Shown: positions 34,338 through 45,433 of the stretch, piece after piece
How positions within the stretch are numbered: the first letter of the stretch is position 1
Layout: each line of letters opens with the position of its first letter
Assembly: GCA_028532985.1 (NCBI GenBank)
Contig: JANCIK010000011.1
Span: 1 to 64,000 of the forward strand
DNA: 64,000 nt
Origin: Stropharia rugosoannulata
Lineage: Eukaryota; Basidiomycota; Agaricomycetes; Agaricales; Strophariaceae
Direction: 5' to 3'
The notes under the pieces: model-generated
The model's database searches: none
Seen by the model: only the letters and a program-made list of their open reading frames with translations
What the model was told of the DNA's origin: nothing
Program-made: the position numbers and the translations under genes

Positions 34338-35388
34338 TTACCATGGGAGGTGTGTTCCGTCAATGTGAACAAAGATTCCACCATATTTTTCGCGCGTGGA
34401 CTGATCAATAAGATCAAGGAGAAGCGCAGAAGCATCAGCAGCTTCCGGAAGATTATGGTGTGAGTTAATCATGTCCTTGAATAATCCTGTTTCATCCATT
34501 TTCATGGTATTGCGCACTGGAGAGATTCAAACGTCAGATCTGGTATGAGGTATGAACTATTGACAGGTCCTACGCATGTCTGTGTGGACGGGTCCAGGCG
34601 AGAGAGGAAACGCCACTGGAATTTCAGACATCAGCACCCTCTCCTTGAGTAAGTTGATGAACAGGACTTACCTAGCCATTCATTCTCAAAATGGATTTTT
34701 CTCGTGGCCCAGTTGAGCGCGGCTTTAGATGCCCCATATGCGGCACCTCCAATGGGAAGCTTTATTGATCTCCCGTCTAAGCATGCCACCGCGCTACTAA
34801 CTGGAACAAATCGCGAACGAGGGCTCTTCTTCAAAAGACCGAACATTGCCTGGAAGAGGACAATAGTTCCAGTAACATTGACCTAGACCGAGCGTATAAG
34901 AATCATGGTTATTGCGCGAAAAGACGGGTAGTACAGAGAAGTGTTCTTGCAGGATTTCGGGCTTAACCATGGAGACAGTGTCTACATTGTTTCCTATACC
35001 TTGGGTATGATCAGAAACTATGCTTCCATTGCACTGATTTTTGAAAAAGAAAAAAAAAATCATACCTGCATTCGCTATGACAGTATCAACGCGGCCATGG
35101 CGTTCTTCTATCTCCTTTGCAATCGCTTAATTTCCTTCTACATCCGCAGAGACCAGCTTGACTATTGCCAACCTATCCGGAAACCTTTCCTTCAGTTCGA
35201 TAAGGGCCGTCGCACCGTGTGGATCTCTTGCTCCAGCGTAGACAAAGGCGTTATCGTGCTTGGTAAGTATTTGATTCACAAAACCGTAGCCTATCCTTTC
35301 TTTAGCCAGCGTAGACAAAGGTCGTGAACAATTGCTAAGCACCAATACCACGGTTTGCTCCAGATACAACGTAGATAGTAGATGTCAT
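34338..35388 (-). pseudogene. SDR-9, Nor-1-like SDR with one premature stop
   Basis: Full-length copy from ATG 35386-35388 to TAA 34338-34340, with VVSGANRGIG, GRVDTVIANAG, VSSAVAC, YGASK, PGPVHTDM, STREKYGGIF and THLPW all in place. The frame is broken by a single in-frame TAA at 35127-35129, just after VSADVEGN and before AIAKEIEERHGR. Other copies have Ala (GCC) or Lys there, so one base change from AAA would explain it. The stop removes the NAG, Ser, Tyr and Lys motifs. Intron 1 also contains a 16-bp copy (35306-35321) of exon 2 sequence at 35233-35248. The rest is undamaged, so the loss is recent or allele-specific; a sequencing error is possible. Confidence 0.88.
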
Positions 35389-35430
35389 GTGTCACGATGG
35401 GTATTGCGTTAGTAGTAAAAGGAAGGCCGC

Positions 35431-35438
35431 CTTTTATA
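35431..35438 (-). promoter_or_regulatory. TATA box of SDR-9
   Basis: TATAAAAG on the minus strand 43 bp before the start codon; retained despite the broken frame. Confidence 0.6.
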
Positions 35439-36812
35439 CGCTTCCCAGTCTCTAATTCAGGATACAATGATCGATGTCAATACATGTATAGAGTTCGAGT
35501 TGATGCCTGACGCCCAAAGACATGTTATAGATAGCCATGATATGATCCACTTTGTGCCGTGGGATGCGTATGTTACTAAAAGTGCGCTGCCACCGTGGTC
35601 TGGTTTGGCTTTTAAATTTTCATTTTTAAGAGCAGTAGTACGGCAAAGCAGAAGTATTGGACAGTATAAAATTATATTTATCATAAATCTTACTAACTGG
35701 TATATTGATGACTGCTCTGGCCTCAAGTGCTAGAACTTAAAAGAGTAGCAAAAGAATATCATAGTCATGAGTAGCAGCTGTACAATTTCTATATATATAG
35801 ATCCGGATCGTTTGCACTGTTGTATTGGCCAAGTTTCATTAAATCCATTACTCCTATTTTTCTCTTTAATCGGTTTTAAACGCTTCGGATGCCGCAATAA
35901 GCAATGTCCTGCAATGTCTTGACAATGAAGGGTATCCGAGGTCCGTTGTCAACTCCGACATGCAAATAATAGACGGTAAGTGCCGCCGGGTTTTGTTTAC
36001 TGCGGCATGCGACCATGCGACGCGTTAATCCAACGTTAATTTTTCTTCTCAATTTCTTCCGTGCTATTTGATCTTCATTTACAATTTCATTTTCTTCTGA
36101 TCTACATATAGCCAAGCCGCACCAAACCTGTCCTGAACTACTTATTCCTTCTGCCTCTAAACGCCGACCTGTCCCTATTTCACCTGGAAAGAATCTTACT
36201 TCCCCAGTATACATAGAGTATAATTACGTATGTTTTATCCTTTATATCCCCGTTGTATCCCGACCTTTTGAAGTCGTTTCCATGGGAAGCCAAGGCCAGG
36301 ATCACGTTGCTATATTTAGATAGAAGAGCCCATTCTCAGAGGTCACCGGTCATCTGATTTTTTCCCCGACTCCATCGAAAAACTGCACCTTTTCCTACCA
36401 TCATCACTTCTCGTTCCGAATTGGATCTGATTTGGCTCTGATGCTTCCACGACAGCAAGTGAGGTCAAGGAGAAATGCTCGTTGGTTTGAGGAAGTACGT
36501 AGCTGTATTGATAACTTTCACGGGAAACACGGGCATACGTTAGTCAACCCTGTTTCTCTGTCAACTCTACTCTATACTACCAGCTCTAACACATAGGAAC
36601 TCTTCATTTCGGTACCTTGTTCATGATTTGTTCGATGTAGAGACGTGTAACAAGAATTTGATGGCACTGCCTCCCCGTGGGGTGGTTCAACTTTCCTGGT
36701 CAGTAAATTGCTGCGGGTTGCTTCCCACCACATCAAGCTCCTTCATATAACTACTTTATAGTGCCTCCGGTGCATAAACGAGCCGTCCCACCTCCCCATT
36801 TCCAACTCCCTC
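35439..36812. other. Gap between SDR-9 and 7TM copy 3
   Basis: 1.37 kb. A 112-codon minus-strand frame (35876-36214, beginning with ATG) is the longest; it has no domain or paralogue and I do not call it. The promoter of the 7TM gene lies at the right end. Confidence 0.45.
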
Positions 36813-38087
36813 ATGGCCTCCAACTTCCCGTCTGAAGAAACCCAATGGGCTGTTATCAAAGGAGGATACAACTCGGCTTTGATCAGTATTCTGCTCACTG
36901 GTACGTTTGGCCTTACAATCAATGGACTATCACTTACTATGAATGTTCACAGGTATCTACACATGTGTCTACCTTGGGACTATGTACATCTACCGTACGT
37001 CTACCTACGTCCGCCAAATGATTCGTGGCAAATGGCTGAATCTGCCGCAGTGACAAGCAAGACGTCGAGAAGTCTCTTTGTTATATCAACGCTGACAGGC
37101 TTGTTCGCCTTCAACATCGTTCAGACGGGGACACAATGGGTGATTTTAACGAAGCTGCTGGGGTTGATTGGGGAGCCCTTGATTGTGTCGTTTGCGTTCG
37201 TTGGAGGGTTGACACCTTGGATTACAACTCTCAACGACGTGATGCTGATGCTCACATCTGCATTGGCTGATGCACTGCTGGTAAGTGATATCTTCTCCAG
37301 CGTCAAGGCCTCCTTTGACCATGTCGAACAGATCTGGCGATGCTACCACGTATGGGACAGGTCATTAAAAGTCATTGCCTTCCCGTCTCTGCTCCTTGTG
37401 GCAGAATTTGGTGCGTGGAATGTGTCTGTAGCTGTTTGTAATATTAAATGCCAACATCGCAGCTCTCTACATGGTACTCTGCGTAAACGGAAACGTACAA
37501 AGTGTCTCTGCAAGGTCTATCAACGCCCGGGTGTCGGGGGGTGCATCCTTCCTTACATTTTCAACTACGCTCATTTGCACTGTGTTGATCATTTACCGAA
37601 TCTTCTCCGCCTCGCACAAGGATGGGCCGTTCCGGAATAGGAAGGTTTTCAGCGGCATTGTTGAGTTGCTCATGCAGTCGGCGGCGGTATACGCTGCAAC
37701 GGCCTTTGTCTTTGCCGTCGCGCAACTTCTCGTCTCCCGCACGGAGTTTCACGAGCAGTCATGGGTCCTGGCTGCGTATGCCTACTCCCTGTATACTTCG
37801 TTTGCAGTGAGTGCCGCCTAATTATATGTGATGCACTGAATCAAACATAATCTCAGGGTATGGTACCAACCATTATGGTAGCGCGTATCGCAATGGCCGC
37901 TAATTCAACTACCAACGAACTTGCAACTGCCCACATTTCCGACCTCGAGTTTGGGGGTGCGAGGTCCACTGGCATCACTCACACTGGCCGAGCCACTGTC
38001 GAAAGCGCGCACGTCCATGTCATTGACGTCAACAGTCTACCGTCTGGCCAAGAAACTGAAAAGAGCGAGCAGCAGTCGTCGTTATAG
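36813..38087 (+). CDS. 7TM orphan membrane protein, copy 3
   Basis: Clearest copy of the family. ATG 36813, stop TAG 38085-38087. After removal of short introns (one starts GTACGT near 36991 and ends at 37042) the protein reads ILLTG, then IYTCVYLGTMYIYL, LFVISTLTGLFAFNIV, DVMLMLTSALADALL, IWRCYHVWDRSLKVI, FSTTLICTVLIIYRIFSASH, VELLMQSAAVYAATAFVFA and GMVPTIMVARIAMA. A tail of about 65 residues with ISDLEFGG follows. Seven membrane segments. Its tail keeps the ATNxxxDLEF-type block also seen in copy 1, so that block is a family trait, perhaps a cytosolic binding site (inference). No break. Confidence 0.8.
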
Positions 38088-39073
38088 TAGGGCTATACCG
38101 GTCCCGGAATGATTGATGAGGTTTTGTCGAGGACAGTAATGCTAAGTTATGGTAATTTATAGCGACGATACTCTGGGTGAATAGGTTGACTGATAGCCCT
38201 AGTTTTTTTCAGCGCCTGTTTAATTAAATGTACTATTACAAATCAAAATCTTCTGCTGTGCGATGGCCTCTAACCATTCCTCATTGGGCTCGAGACAACG
38301 AGGCATACGCATGGGCCTTTCCACCGTCATATACGATTCTATATCAATACCAAATTATTATTTTTTGAGCAGGTCCTGAGGCATGCGCTTCCTCATCTTG
38401 AGTTAGTTTCTCTCGTCATCATGAATGTGAAATTTTAATATTCTGCATCAACAGCGTTAGCCGCAGGATATCTAAGCAGAGACAATAAGCTACACTTACG
38501 ATGTGAGGAGTTGCAGTGTCAAAGCAGAAACTAGCGCAGCTTTTCCCGGACCTTTGTGCTCATAGCAGCGACAGACAGCATCAGGTGGGTTCCTGCCCCG
38601 AGCCAACGTTCCGGATTGAATTGGTACTGGTAATGTTATAACTTGGTCCGATCCGTCCAGATGGACGTCAAGTAGTCCGATAGCATTCGAAATGGTACAG
38701 TATGCTTGATTTCATGACTGGAAGGCTCAGTAAGGCGCACCCTTTCCGGTGCATTTGCCCCTGATAGAGTTCTTGTGAATGGTGTAACACCAGAAAATAA
38801 CGGAAGTGGCATGATAGACGAGCAGATGGTTAGTAAAATCCGCGCGTTGATAAAAAAATAGGCAGGACCGCCGCGATAGCAGGCCCGGGGCCATCTTGGA
38901 TCTTCAAGCTTCAATGTTCAATTCTTACACTCGTCAAGTCACCTGTAACGATAGCGTGGTTACAGTATGTATAAGTATATATCTATTTAACAACAATTAA
39001 AAAAAAGGTAACTGATCCAATAATTTATCTCCATTTCGATAATGGGCATATTATGGGGCAAAGACTACAAGGG
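38088..39073. other. Gap, no gene seen
   Basis: About 1 kb between the 7TM stop and the next gene. One 92-codon minus frame (38636-38914) without features. AT-rich near 38940-39010. Confidence 0.5.
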
Positions 39074-39601
39074 TCATTTTCCCTGATAGGTAGTACATTG
39101 ATCTGAGGCTCTATGCTTTATATACCTCATATTATTCCATTCGCCCACCATGGCACCGCACACTCCACAAACTATGTCCCGGTCTCGCAAACGCCCAGAC
39201 AAGGTTGTCCAGCTGATATGTGCCATGAACTCTCCGCGTAATAACGCCTTCCAATAGTCCTTGCGCAATCCCTTCAACATCACCAGCTCTCGTGAACTCT
39301 TCCGCCTCTTGATCGTGTACTGAGGATAGTACGCGAATGACATATTCAGTATTGGGTTGTAATGATATGAGGTTATAACCGGGTATGCTCTAGACTCATC
39401 TGAGTTGACATTTGGAGGCGCGGTGCAGATGTTTGGGTTGACCTCCATAGCTAAAATCGTGCAGACCAGTATTTTTTCGTGTTTTTTGAATTCGGCCTTC
39501 TGAAGCGTCTGTTGATCGTCTGATCTGTGCATGTGTTTGTTTTGGAACGTGCCAGATGCAGAGTTTGCTTTAGGTGAATTATTTGCCGGTGGAGCACTCA
39601 T
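39074..39601 (-). CDS. Hypothetical protein with C-terminal CxxC...H...C motif
   Basis: Single open frame of 175 residues with ATG at 39599-39601. The N-terminal third is hydrophilic and probably disordered (SAPPANNSPKANSASGTF). The middle is Tyr-rich (SYHYNPILNMSFAYYPQYTI) and followed by a basic helix-like stretch. The end VCGVCGAMVGEW, then HRASDQC, has the spacing of a small zinc-binding site (CxxC with later His and Cys). I do not recognise the family. It could be a DNA- or RNA-binding protein, or a remnant of a mobile element protein. Moderate confidence that it is a gene because the frame is long and unbroken in AT-rich surroundings. Confidence 0.45.
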   Translation of the reverse strand: MSAPPANNSPKANSASGTFQNKHMHRSDDQQTLQKAEFKKHEKILVCTILAMEVNPNICTAPPNVNSDESRAYPVITSYHYNPILNMSFAYYPQYTIKRRKSSRELVMLKGLRKDYWKALLRGEFMAHISWTTLSGRLRDRDIVCGVCGAMVGEWNNMRYIKHRASDQCTTYQGK

Positions 39602-40111
39602 AGCTGGGACGGAATGTTGGGGTTGTGAGGGGGAGGGAATTTGAACTGAACGTCAACATGTTTATGTTCACTTGATTGGCTTTTATATCCTTCGCAACGC
39701 CGAAGCTGCTTCTATCAGACGACATGTCCAAAATGGGAAATTAGTGCTTTCACTCCAAGTTTATATATCTTGATGTCACATTGTCATTTATGTTATGATT
39801 TCGCACCAAAGAAGTCGATTTCCGAGTTCTGTGTTACAAACCAAATGCGAAAGATGTAATCTTTCACGGACAATTTGGCCCCTTCTCGTATGTCAGGGAC
39901 AAATTGACTGTAATATGAGTAAATCAGAGTACTATTTCCCCTTTATCGAGGTCGGATTGGATTTGTGGGACACATTAAAGCTGTCAAACTCCCAAATACG
40001 TGTTTGCTCTATAAATAGGACAACTACCGAAAGCACTCTGAAGGGTGATAGAATGTTGAAGTTATATAAACGACTGTATTGACATGCGGCTTTCCAAGTG
40101 CTACAACAAAA
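39602..40111. other. Intergenic
   Basis: Promoter side of the CxxC protein (TATA-like TATAAAAG near 39683) and 3' flank of the next SDR. A 95-codon plus frame at 39795-40082 is not supported. Confidence 0.45.
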
Positions 40112-40610
40112 TCACTGACTCAAGTCTACACTCCATTTATTGGCATCTTCTACCTCCTTTAGCTTGTTTAGAGCCTCTGCTTTCACGGTATCCAAAGCAT
40201 CGCGACCTATAGGTACCCGAAGGCCGACTGCAAGATCTAACCCAATCTTGCGCATTTCACGCGCTGCCTTATCGGAGTCTCCCATTGTGCTGATTCCTTC
40301 GTCGCTAAGGAGATATTTTCTTATGTGTGCTGTTTGACTGTCTTCTTTTGTGTATGCAGGATATGCTGGAACGACCACCATACTTTGCGTGCTAACGGCC
40401 CGCGTTTTAAATCCACCAAGTTCAAGCAACGTTACTTTGATGTTCCAGGACGGGTGCATTTCTCCTGCAAGAGCTTGAGATACCCCTTCCAATGCATGCT
40501 TACTAGAATGAAATTGTTTAGTAAAATTTCACTATACAGGAAATGTAAGTACCTGGCACTGTAATATCCTAGACCAACACTTGAGGTCCGAAGATCGCTG
40601 TACATGGGTA
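40112..40610 (-). pseudogene. SDR-10, classical SDR of a different class, N-terminally lost
   Basis: Only the C-terminal half is recognisable. An exon ending SSVGLGYYSAS joins across a 50-nt intron (40503-40552) to KHALEGVSQALAGEM, then VTLLELGGFKTRAV and a tail RVPIGRDALDTVKAE. This is the classical oxidoreductase type with YSASKHALEG, not the Nor-1-like type of the other copies. Only six residues separate the Ser pair from the catalytic Tyr, where about a dozen are usual, and no Rossmann N-terminus can be joined upstream: to about 40870 there is only a fragment MMIGLG before a possible donor. I read it as a deleted, non-functional gene. Confidence 0.65.
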
Positions 40611-41840
40611 TTTCTTTCGCCTTTAATTGCGTACATAAGGAGGTTGTCAGTCTTAGGTGACGGGCGTGCACTAAGTGCCCGTGCCAAACCTGACGCTTCG
40701 AAGTTTGTTGCGTCCAATATTAAACTTTCAAACTTTAGTCACCCTTTTTCCGATGCTTACTACGATGACGCCAAGCTTATTATATGGAAAGTATCCCGTT
40801 CCAATGTACTGATCACCGAAGTATGAAATTGAAGGCGAATGACTCACCGAGCCCAATCATCATGCGCGTCTTTGCCTATATATCACTGGTCTAGTTAATG
40901 TCTATGAATGATTATCTCCCTCACTTAGGTGACTGGGAAGCACTTGCTGAAGACCGCTCTTTCAGTATTTCCGGTGTACATTCATAGTACCGTGCCCGAT
41001 TTAGTCCCCGCCACGAAGCTTCCAAATCTCATCCTCTCCGCAGCCTTCGGACGGGAACAACGTGCTTACTTGACTGCAAACTTGATTCTATAAGTGAAAG
41101 TGGAAATATCTCTGACCTTCTACCTATCATGTTGCCTGTGTTTCTCTGATTGTCATATTATGTCAGGGTGGAGCTTTAAGCAGTGCTCTTATTGATGTCG
41201 CCTACACCTGCATGTAAAGAGAGTAAAATCTGTAGAAGAATCCTACGCCTCCTTCGGCTGCCCAAGCTTAACATGATACCCTTGCACGTCATCGATTATC
41301 CTTTCGATAGTGTGAGATAGTGTGAGAAAGGATAAGATACACTCATGTGTTGCCAACAGCAGTAGATCTCAGTGTGACTATCTCTTTTCAGGACCGCACG
41401 TGGAATCGGCTGAGCGCTTGTTTATTAAACATGCGATCACTGATATTCGGGGAATGCAGTCATGTTTAAATGTCTGCTGTGAGTGAACTACATGTAGACT
41501 TCTTGAAGATGTTGGTGGTAATATGCAGGCTCACCAGCGGTACATATTCCTAATGGGGCATTTCAGTCTAATGATCTCGATAGCCACTTTTCGACGTGTA
41601 ATCCTGTATAATCCGCCTACTTCACCTATTATTCGTGGTTGTTCACTCATGGAGGTATGTCCGTGAATTGCACACAACTCGATGAGTGCATCTTATGTGC
41701 TGAGGATAGTAAGCCGTTGCATAAATTTTTTGTCTGCCTTGTGTCGAAGGGAAAATGACTAAGTAGATTCGTACTTCGGTTTCACACAGTTGAGAAAACC
41801 CTGGTAAATTCTCAATGACTTTCACTTATATTCTTCTGCT
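40611..41840. other. Gene-poor stretch
   Basis: 1.2 kb upstream of the SDR-10 fragment; a TATATA near 40880. No convincing gene. Confidence 0.45.
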
Positions 41841-41844
41841 CAGC

Positions 41845-41985
41845 ACGAGGGATAGCTGATTGTGTCAAGGTCAGTAGGACGAGGAAGATCGTCTTCTTAA
41901 ATGCCACGCAGCACCTCCGGAAGACCGCAACGCCGCCTCCGTGCGGATCAGCTCCTCTGGTGGGCGCGGCGCGCCTCACGGTATT
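41845..41985 (+). pseudogene. Decayed SDR relic, related to SDR-11
   Basis: About 140 bp that line up with SDR-11 at about 45912-46060: the shared order is GCTGATTGTGT, a degenerate ATCGTC.TCTT, GCAGCACCTCC, then GATCAGCTCCTCTG and GGGCGC. It corresponds to the segment VNVTGTIVLFQ to ISSSAGRLTG, including the catalytic Ser. Small indels break the frame, and nothing of the rest of the gene is found on either side. The relic stands out as GC-rich in an AT-rich background. Confidence 0.75.
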
Positions 41986-43152
41986 TCGGATTGACGAGAT
42001 ATTTAAGCTATCTACGTAGGATTGGATTCCAGTTTTATATTCTCAGTGAAAGTAAAAGGGATCTATAAATCAAGTTAAATTGTTTCGAGAGGGGGCAGGC
42101 ATTACCGTCAAGAGGAGGAAGGTTCGTGGGAATAAAGGTGCACATAACTCACCATATTAGGGTTATCTTTCTCACGATCTTTACTCCGCCACGCCTCGCG
42201 TTCTGGGATCTGCAGAGCCAGGCAGAGCCTTACTATTGCTCGACGCACTACCTGTCGCTTCTGCCCCTCATACGCGCTCGACATATTCCCGGTACCCACT
42301 CATTATCCCATGTCACTTCTCTGATTCGCGCCCCTTGTTCCCGCGCGCGACATGACTGTGGACGGGCCGTCTGACTGTGACACGATGTGTGCCGCAGCAG
42401 AGTGCTGGCTACTACGACCTCCTCTACGACTCACCACAAATCATACCTATCCATATTCGTCCATCACCCTCTACACGCAACATAAGCACGTAGCGTCGTT
42501 GCACCCTCACACACCCACGCGTTAGCCTGCACGCCCCAACCCATCCTCTGTAGTCTGTGCATTCTTGTGGTTCTTCCTCAGGCTCATGTTCATTTCAATA
42601 TACTATATAAGTTTGTAGCATCACATAAGTCTATATAGTCCAGCCGGCTCCTACTGTGTGTGTGTGTGGGGGGGGGGGGGGGAGGGCGGGCGGGTCGATT
42701 TTGGATTTGCGATCTGCGAGAGTAGAGCAAAGTCTTGCTCGAGTAGGGGATCTTCTTTGAGTGTTGGATGGTCGCCGTTCGGAAGAAAGAAGCGCGCGCT
42801 CACGTGCGCTCGTCAACCACAAGAAAGATCACCCGCTGCACGCGCTGCTGCATCAGTTGTCCCCATCATGATGTTAGTATGACTGAAATACTCGGGTTTC
42901 CCAGTACAGAGGCCGGGGATACACCTCCACCCGTTAGCTCATCACATCAGCGTGTTTTTTCTTCTTGGTTCTTGTAGTACGTAAAATCAAATCATATTTA
43001 AAGTTTACAAACACGGCTTCTGACTATAAGACTCTGTAAACATCGGGTCTTGCTCGACTCTTACAAGTTGACGGAGTAGCAAGCCGGGCTGGGAGTGGTA
43101 ACCCTTGCATTGAACGTCAGGAGCGATATAGCTGCACGCGCATTGAGACAAC
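41986..43152. other. Gap with a long G run and GT repeat
   Basis: 1.2 kb. Contains a short GT tract followed by 15 consecutive G (42668-42682) and more G-rich sequence up to about 42694. Frames here are low-complexity. Otherwise blank. Confidence 0.5.
42653..42694. repeat. (TG)n plus G15 tract
   Basis: GTGTGTGTGTG followed by 15 G, then AGGGCGGGCGGG. Likely able to form G-quadruplex structure and prone to slippage; the exact run length in any assembly is uncertain. Confidence 0.85.
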
Positions 43153-43610
43153 TTACTGTCCGCATGCTCCGAGCTGGGCAAACGTGGCTGGCTGAGCAGA
43201 GTCAGCAATTTGAATTGTCGACTGAGTGATAGCTTGCTTGAGGAAGCATCTGGGCGTGCCAGAGTCGGCCTGACCGTACGGGTCGTACACGTAGCCGACA
43301 CAGCCGAAGCCTGAAAGAAATGTAAGTAGCTTTTCTGCTTACTACACAGGTATACTATGGGCTTCATACCTGCGCTTGTACTGCACGCCTGAAGACAGCC
43401 CACTTCATTGACACTGTCGACGATGGCCAGCTAGAGCAAACATTTTTCTTAGATGTACACACCGATTTGCGGGCGATTTTTCAAACGACATACGTCCGAG
43501 CCAACCATGTCTACACCAGGGTAGACGGCATATTGGATTGCGGAAACAGGTGCCGCAATGGCGCAGAGGGAAAAAAGTGGGAGAAGAGTCCGGAGAGTAG
43601 TACGAGACAT
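43153..43610 (-). CDS. Small secreted Cys-containing protein
   Basis: Three exons (43610-43494, 43430-43370, 43310-43153; 117+61+158 nt) give 111 residues. Signal peptide MSRTTLRTLLPLFSLCAIAA ending about residue 24 (VSA). The mature part starts IQYAVYPGVDMVGSD, then SVNEVGCLQACSTSAGFGC, VYDPYGQ, PRCFLKQA and the end LGACGQ. Five Cys in the mature part with a CxxxC pair. The layout (YPGVDM.GSDL, Cys-containing strand, GC.GY.YDP) reminds me of PAN/apple-like small secreted proteins of wood-decay fungi; that is a loose resemblance. The first intron donor is GTATGT at 43493; reading through it gives a stop. No relative elsewhere in the window. Confidence 0.78.
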
Positions 43611-45433
43611 TGTAGTAATACGAGTATCCAAGTTTGAGCTCTTTGGGATAGAGAAATAATATCGAGAGACGCAGTCTTTTATACTAATCCTGTGGGATTG
43701 AAGTCGTTAGCAGACAATTTCCAAGTCTATCTTCAGACTGGTTATTCCGTATATGGTCTGAGCGGGTTATCATATGACATCTCCTTAGAATACTACTACC
43801 TGCTTTAATATTCCTTATTGGACAGATAACCAATTTAATGTACCGCTGAAGAAGGTCCATGCAATGCTGCAAGAGCCTGGATGTCAGTAAAGTTACAATA
43901 TTAGAAAACATTACAAGGGGCCAGGGTATCCGCAAGGAATTCAGGCCGTGTAAGGTGGTGTATCTGTCATCGACATCAACGGACCTACAACGAAGTCCGC
44001 GTATCATGGCGCGTTATTTGCGCGACAGTTCCCACGTGCGCCCTCTCGATTATGGGAGTGCCGTCTGCCTGAGTTTTGTTTAACTTATTGAGTCAGCGTA
44101 GAGGTATAGTACACTACTCATATTGCATATTTTTACCTACCATAACTTGTGAAAAAGTATATATCATATTTAATGTAGGTAATTAAAAGTTACTCCCCTC
44201 CCACGCCTTTTCTCGCCCTCCCACTAGGACTGTAAGGCTTGAAAAGCTCCAACCATCCTACATTGTGTGCAGTGTAGTCGACTTGCTTTTGTGTTTGTTT
44301 AACAGTTGTGCCGGCTTCATAAATATTACGTTCCCTAGATGTGCTTATTATGGACTATGTATGTATGTAGATATTTGTGGTGAAAATAATGAACATCTAC
44401 TGGATATTCTCTGTATATACCATATCACCTATATACTTCAAGAGTTGGTACAAAGGTCAACGCAGGGGTATTCTGCCTTGGCGCTTCCAGTAAGATTGCT
44501 GCGAGCGAGTATAGTTTGAGGACCAGTCAATCCAGCTTTCGGTAGTTCCTTGTCACTAAACCAATTTGTGAAACTACTCCCAACGGATGTACAGACTATT
44601 GAAGTGAGTCTCGGGTTTCCGCGACCCTCTGCCTACGAGCGAGTCAAAGGTACACTTATCAAAAGCCAAATATATATACGCTTATTTACATAAAGTCGGT
44701 CTCCCGTGTGCTTAGCCCCTCTACGCTTTCCGTTATAGTAGAGTACTAGTAAGCCCGCCAAATTATCTGGGTTTAAATAAGCTACGTATTCATCCTTATA
44801 ATACAGTGCCCACACATACAGGCGCAAATACCGAGCGGGGCGCCATCTTCCCGCTCGGGAGCAACCACGGGTTTGAAGGTCCCCGCAGATATAAATAAAT
44901 CCCACTGCGTTCCTGTCCAGTGACGCGTCTTGATATAGATCCATTATAATTTTACTTACTCATCGTAAAATATTCGCAAGTTAAACTGTATGTTTATTTA
45001 GACCTGCCGATCGTACATATATACGCTGCTTAGCGTGCCAAGGAGACGCGTAAGCGGACTCGCACGACGGCTTCCTCTATCTAACCATGAGAGTCGAGAC
45101 TGACATTTATGGTGTGGTCTTAGCTATATCCAACGGCGAACTTGCAAGTGGAACATGTATATGATTGTAGAAAGAGGTATATCGAACAACAACATGGCGT
45201 TAAGGTTCGGTACGATTGTGCTGATCGCTCGTTCCAGACGTACTGGTTGACCTTGGCCGCCACGGAGGCTCGGCGGCGAATGTCAGTTAATATCTCGTCA
45301 GCTCGTAGTCAGCATGTATGCCATTTCCCGACTTGCTTGAACATTCCCAGGGAATCTCTATGAAACGTAGTAAATTCCTGGTATAAAGATGGGAGTAGTA
45401 ATATGACTATTTAACTCACAAGGACCAGCACCT
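43611..45433. other. 1.8-kb gene-poor stretch
   Basis: Contains the promoter of the secreted protein at the left (TTTTATA near 43677) and of SDR-11 at the right. A 103-codon minus frame at 44633-44944 is Tyr-rich without known features; not called. Confidence 0.45.
45382..45388 (+). promoter_or_regulatory. TATA box of SDR-11
   Basis: TATAAAG 52 bp before the ATG at 45434. Confidence 0.6.

Noticed and set aside
35876..36214. 112-codon minus-strand frame as a gene
   Set aside because: Begins with ATG but has no domain, signal peptide, paralogue or promoter that I can see; left as part of a gap.
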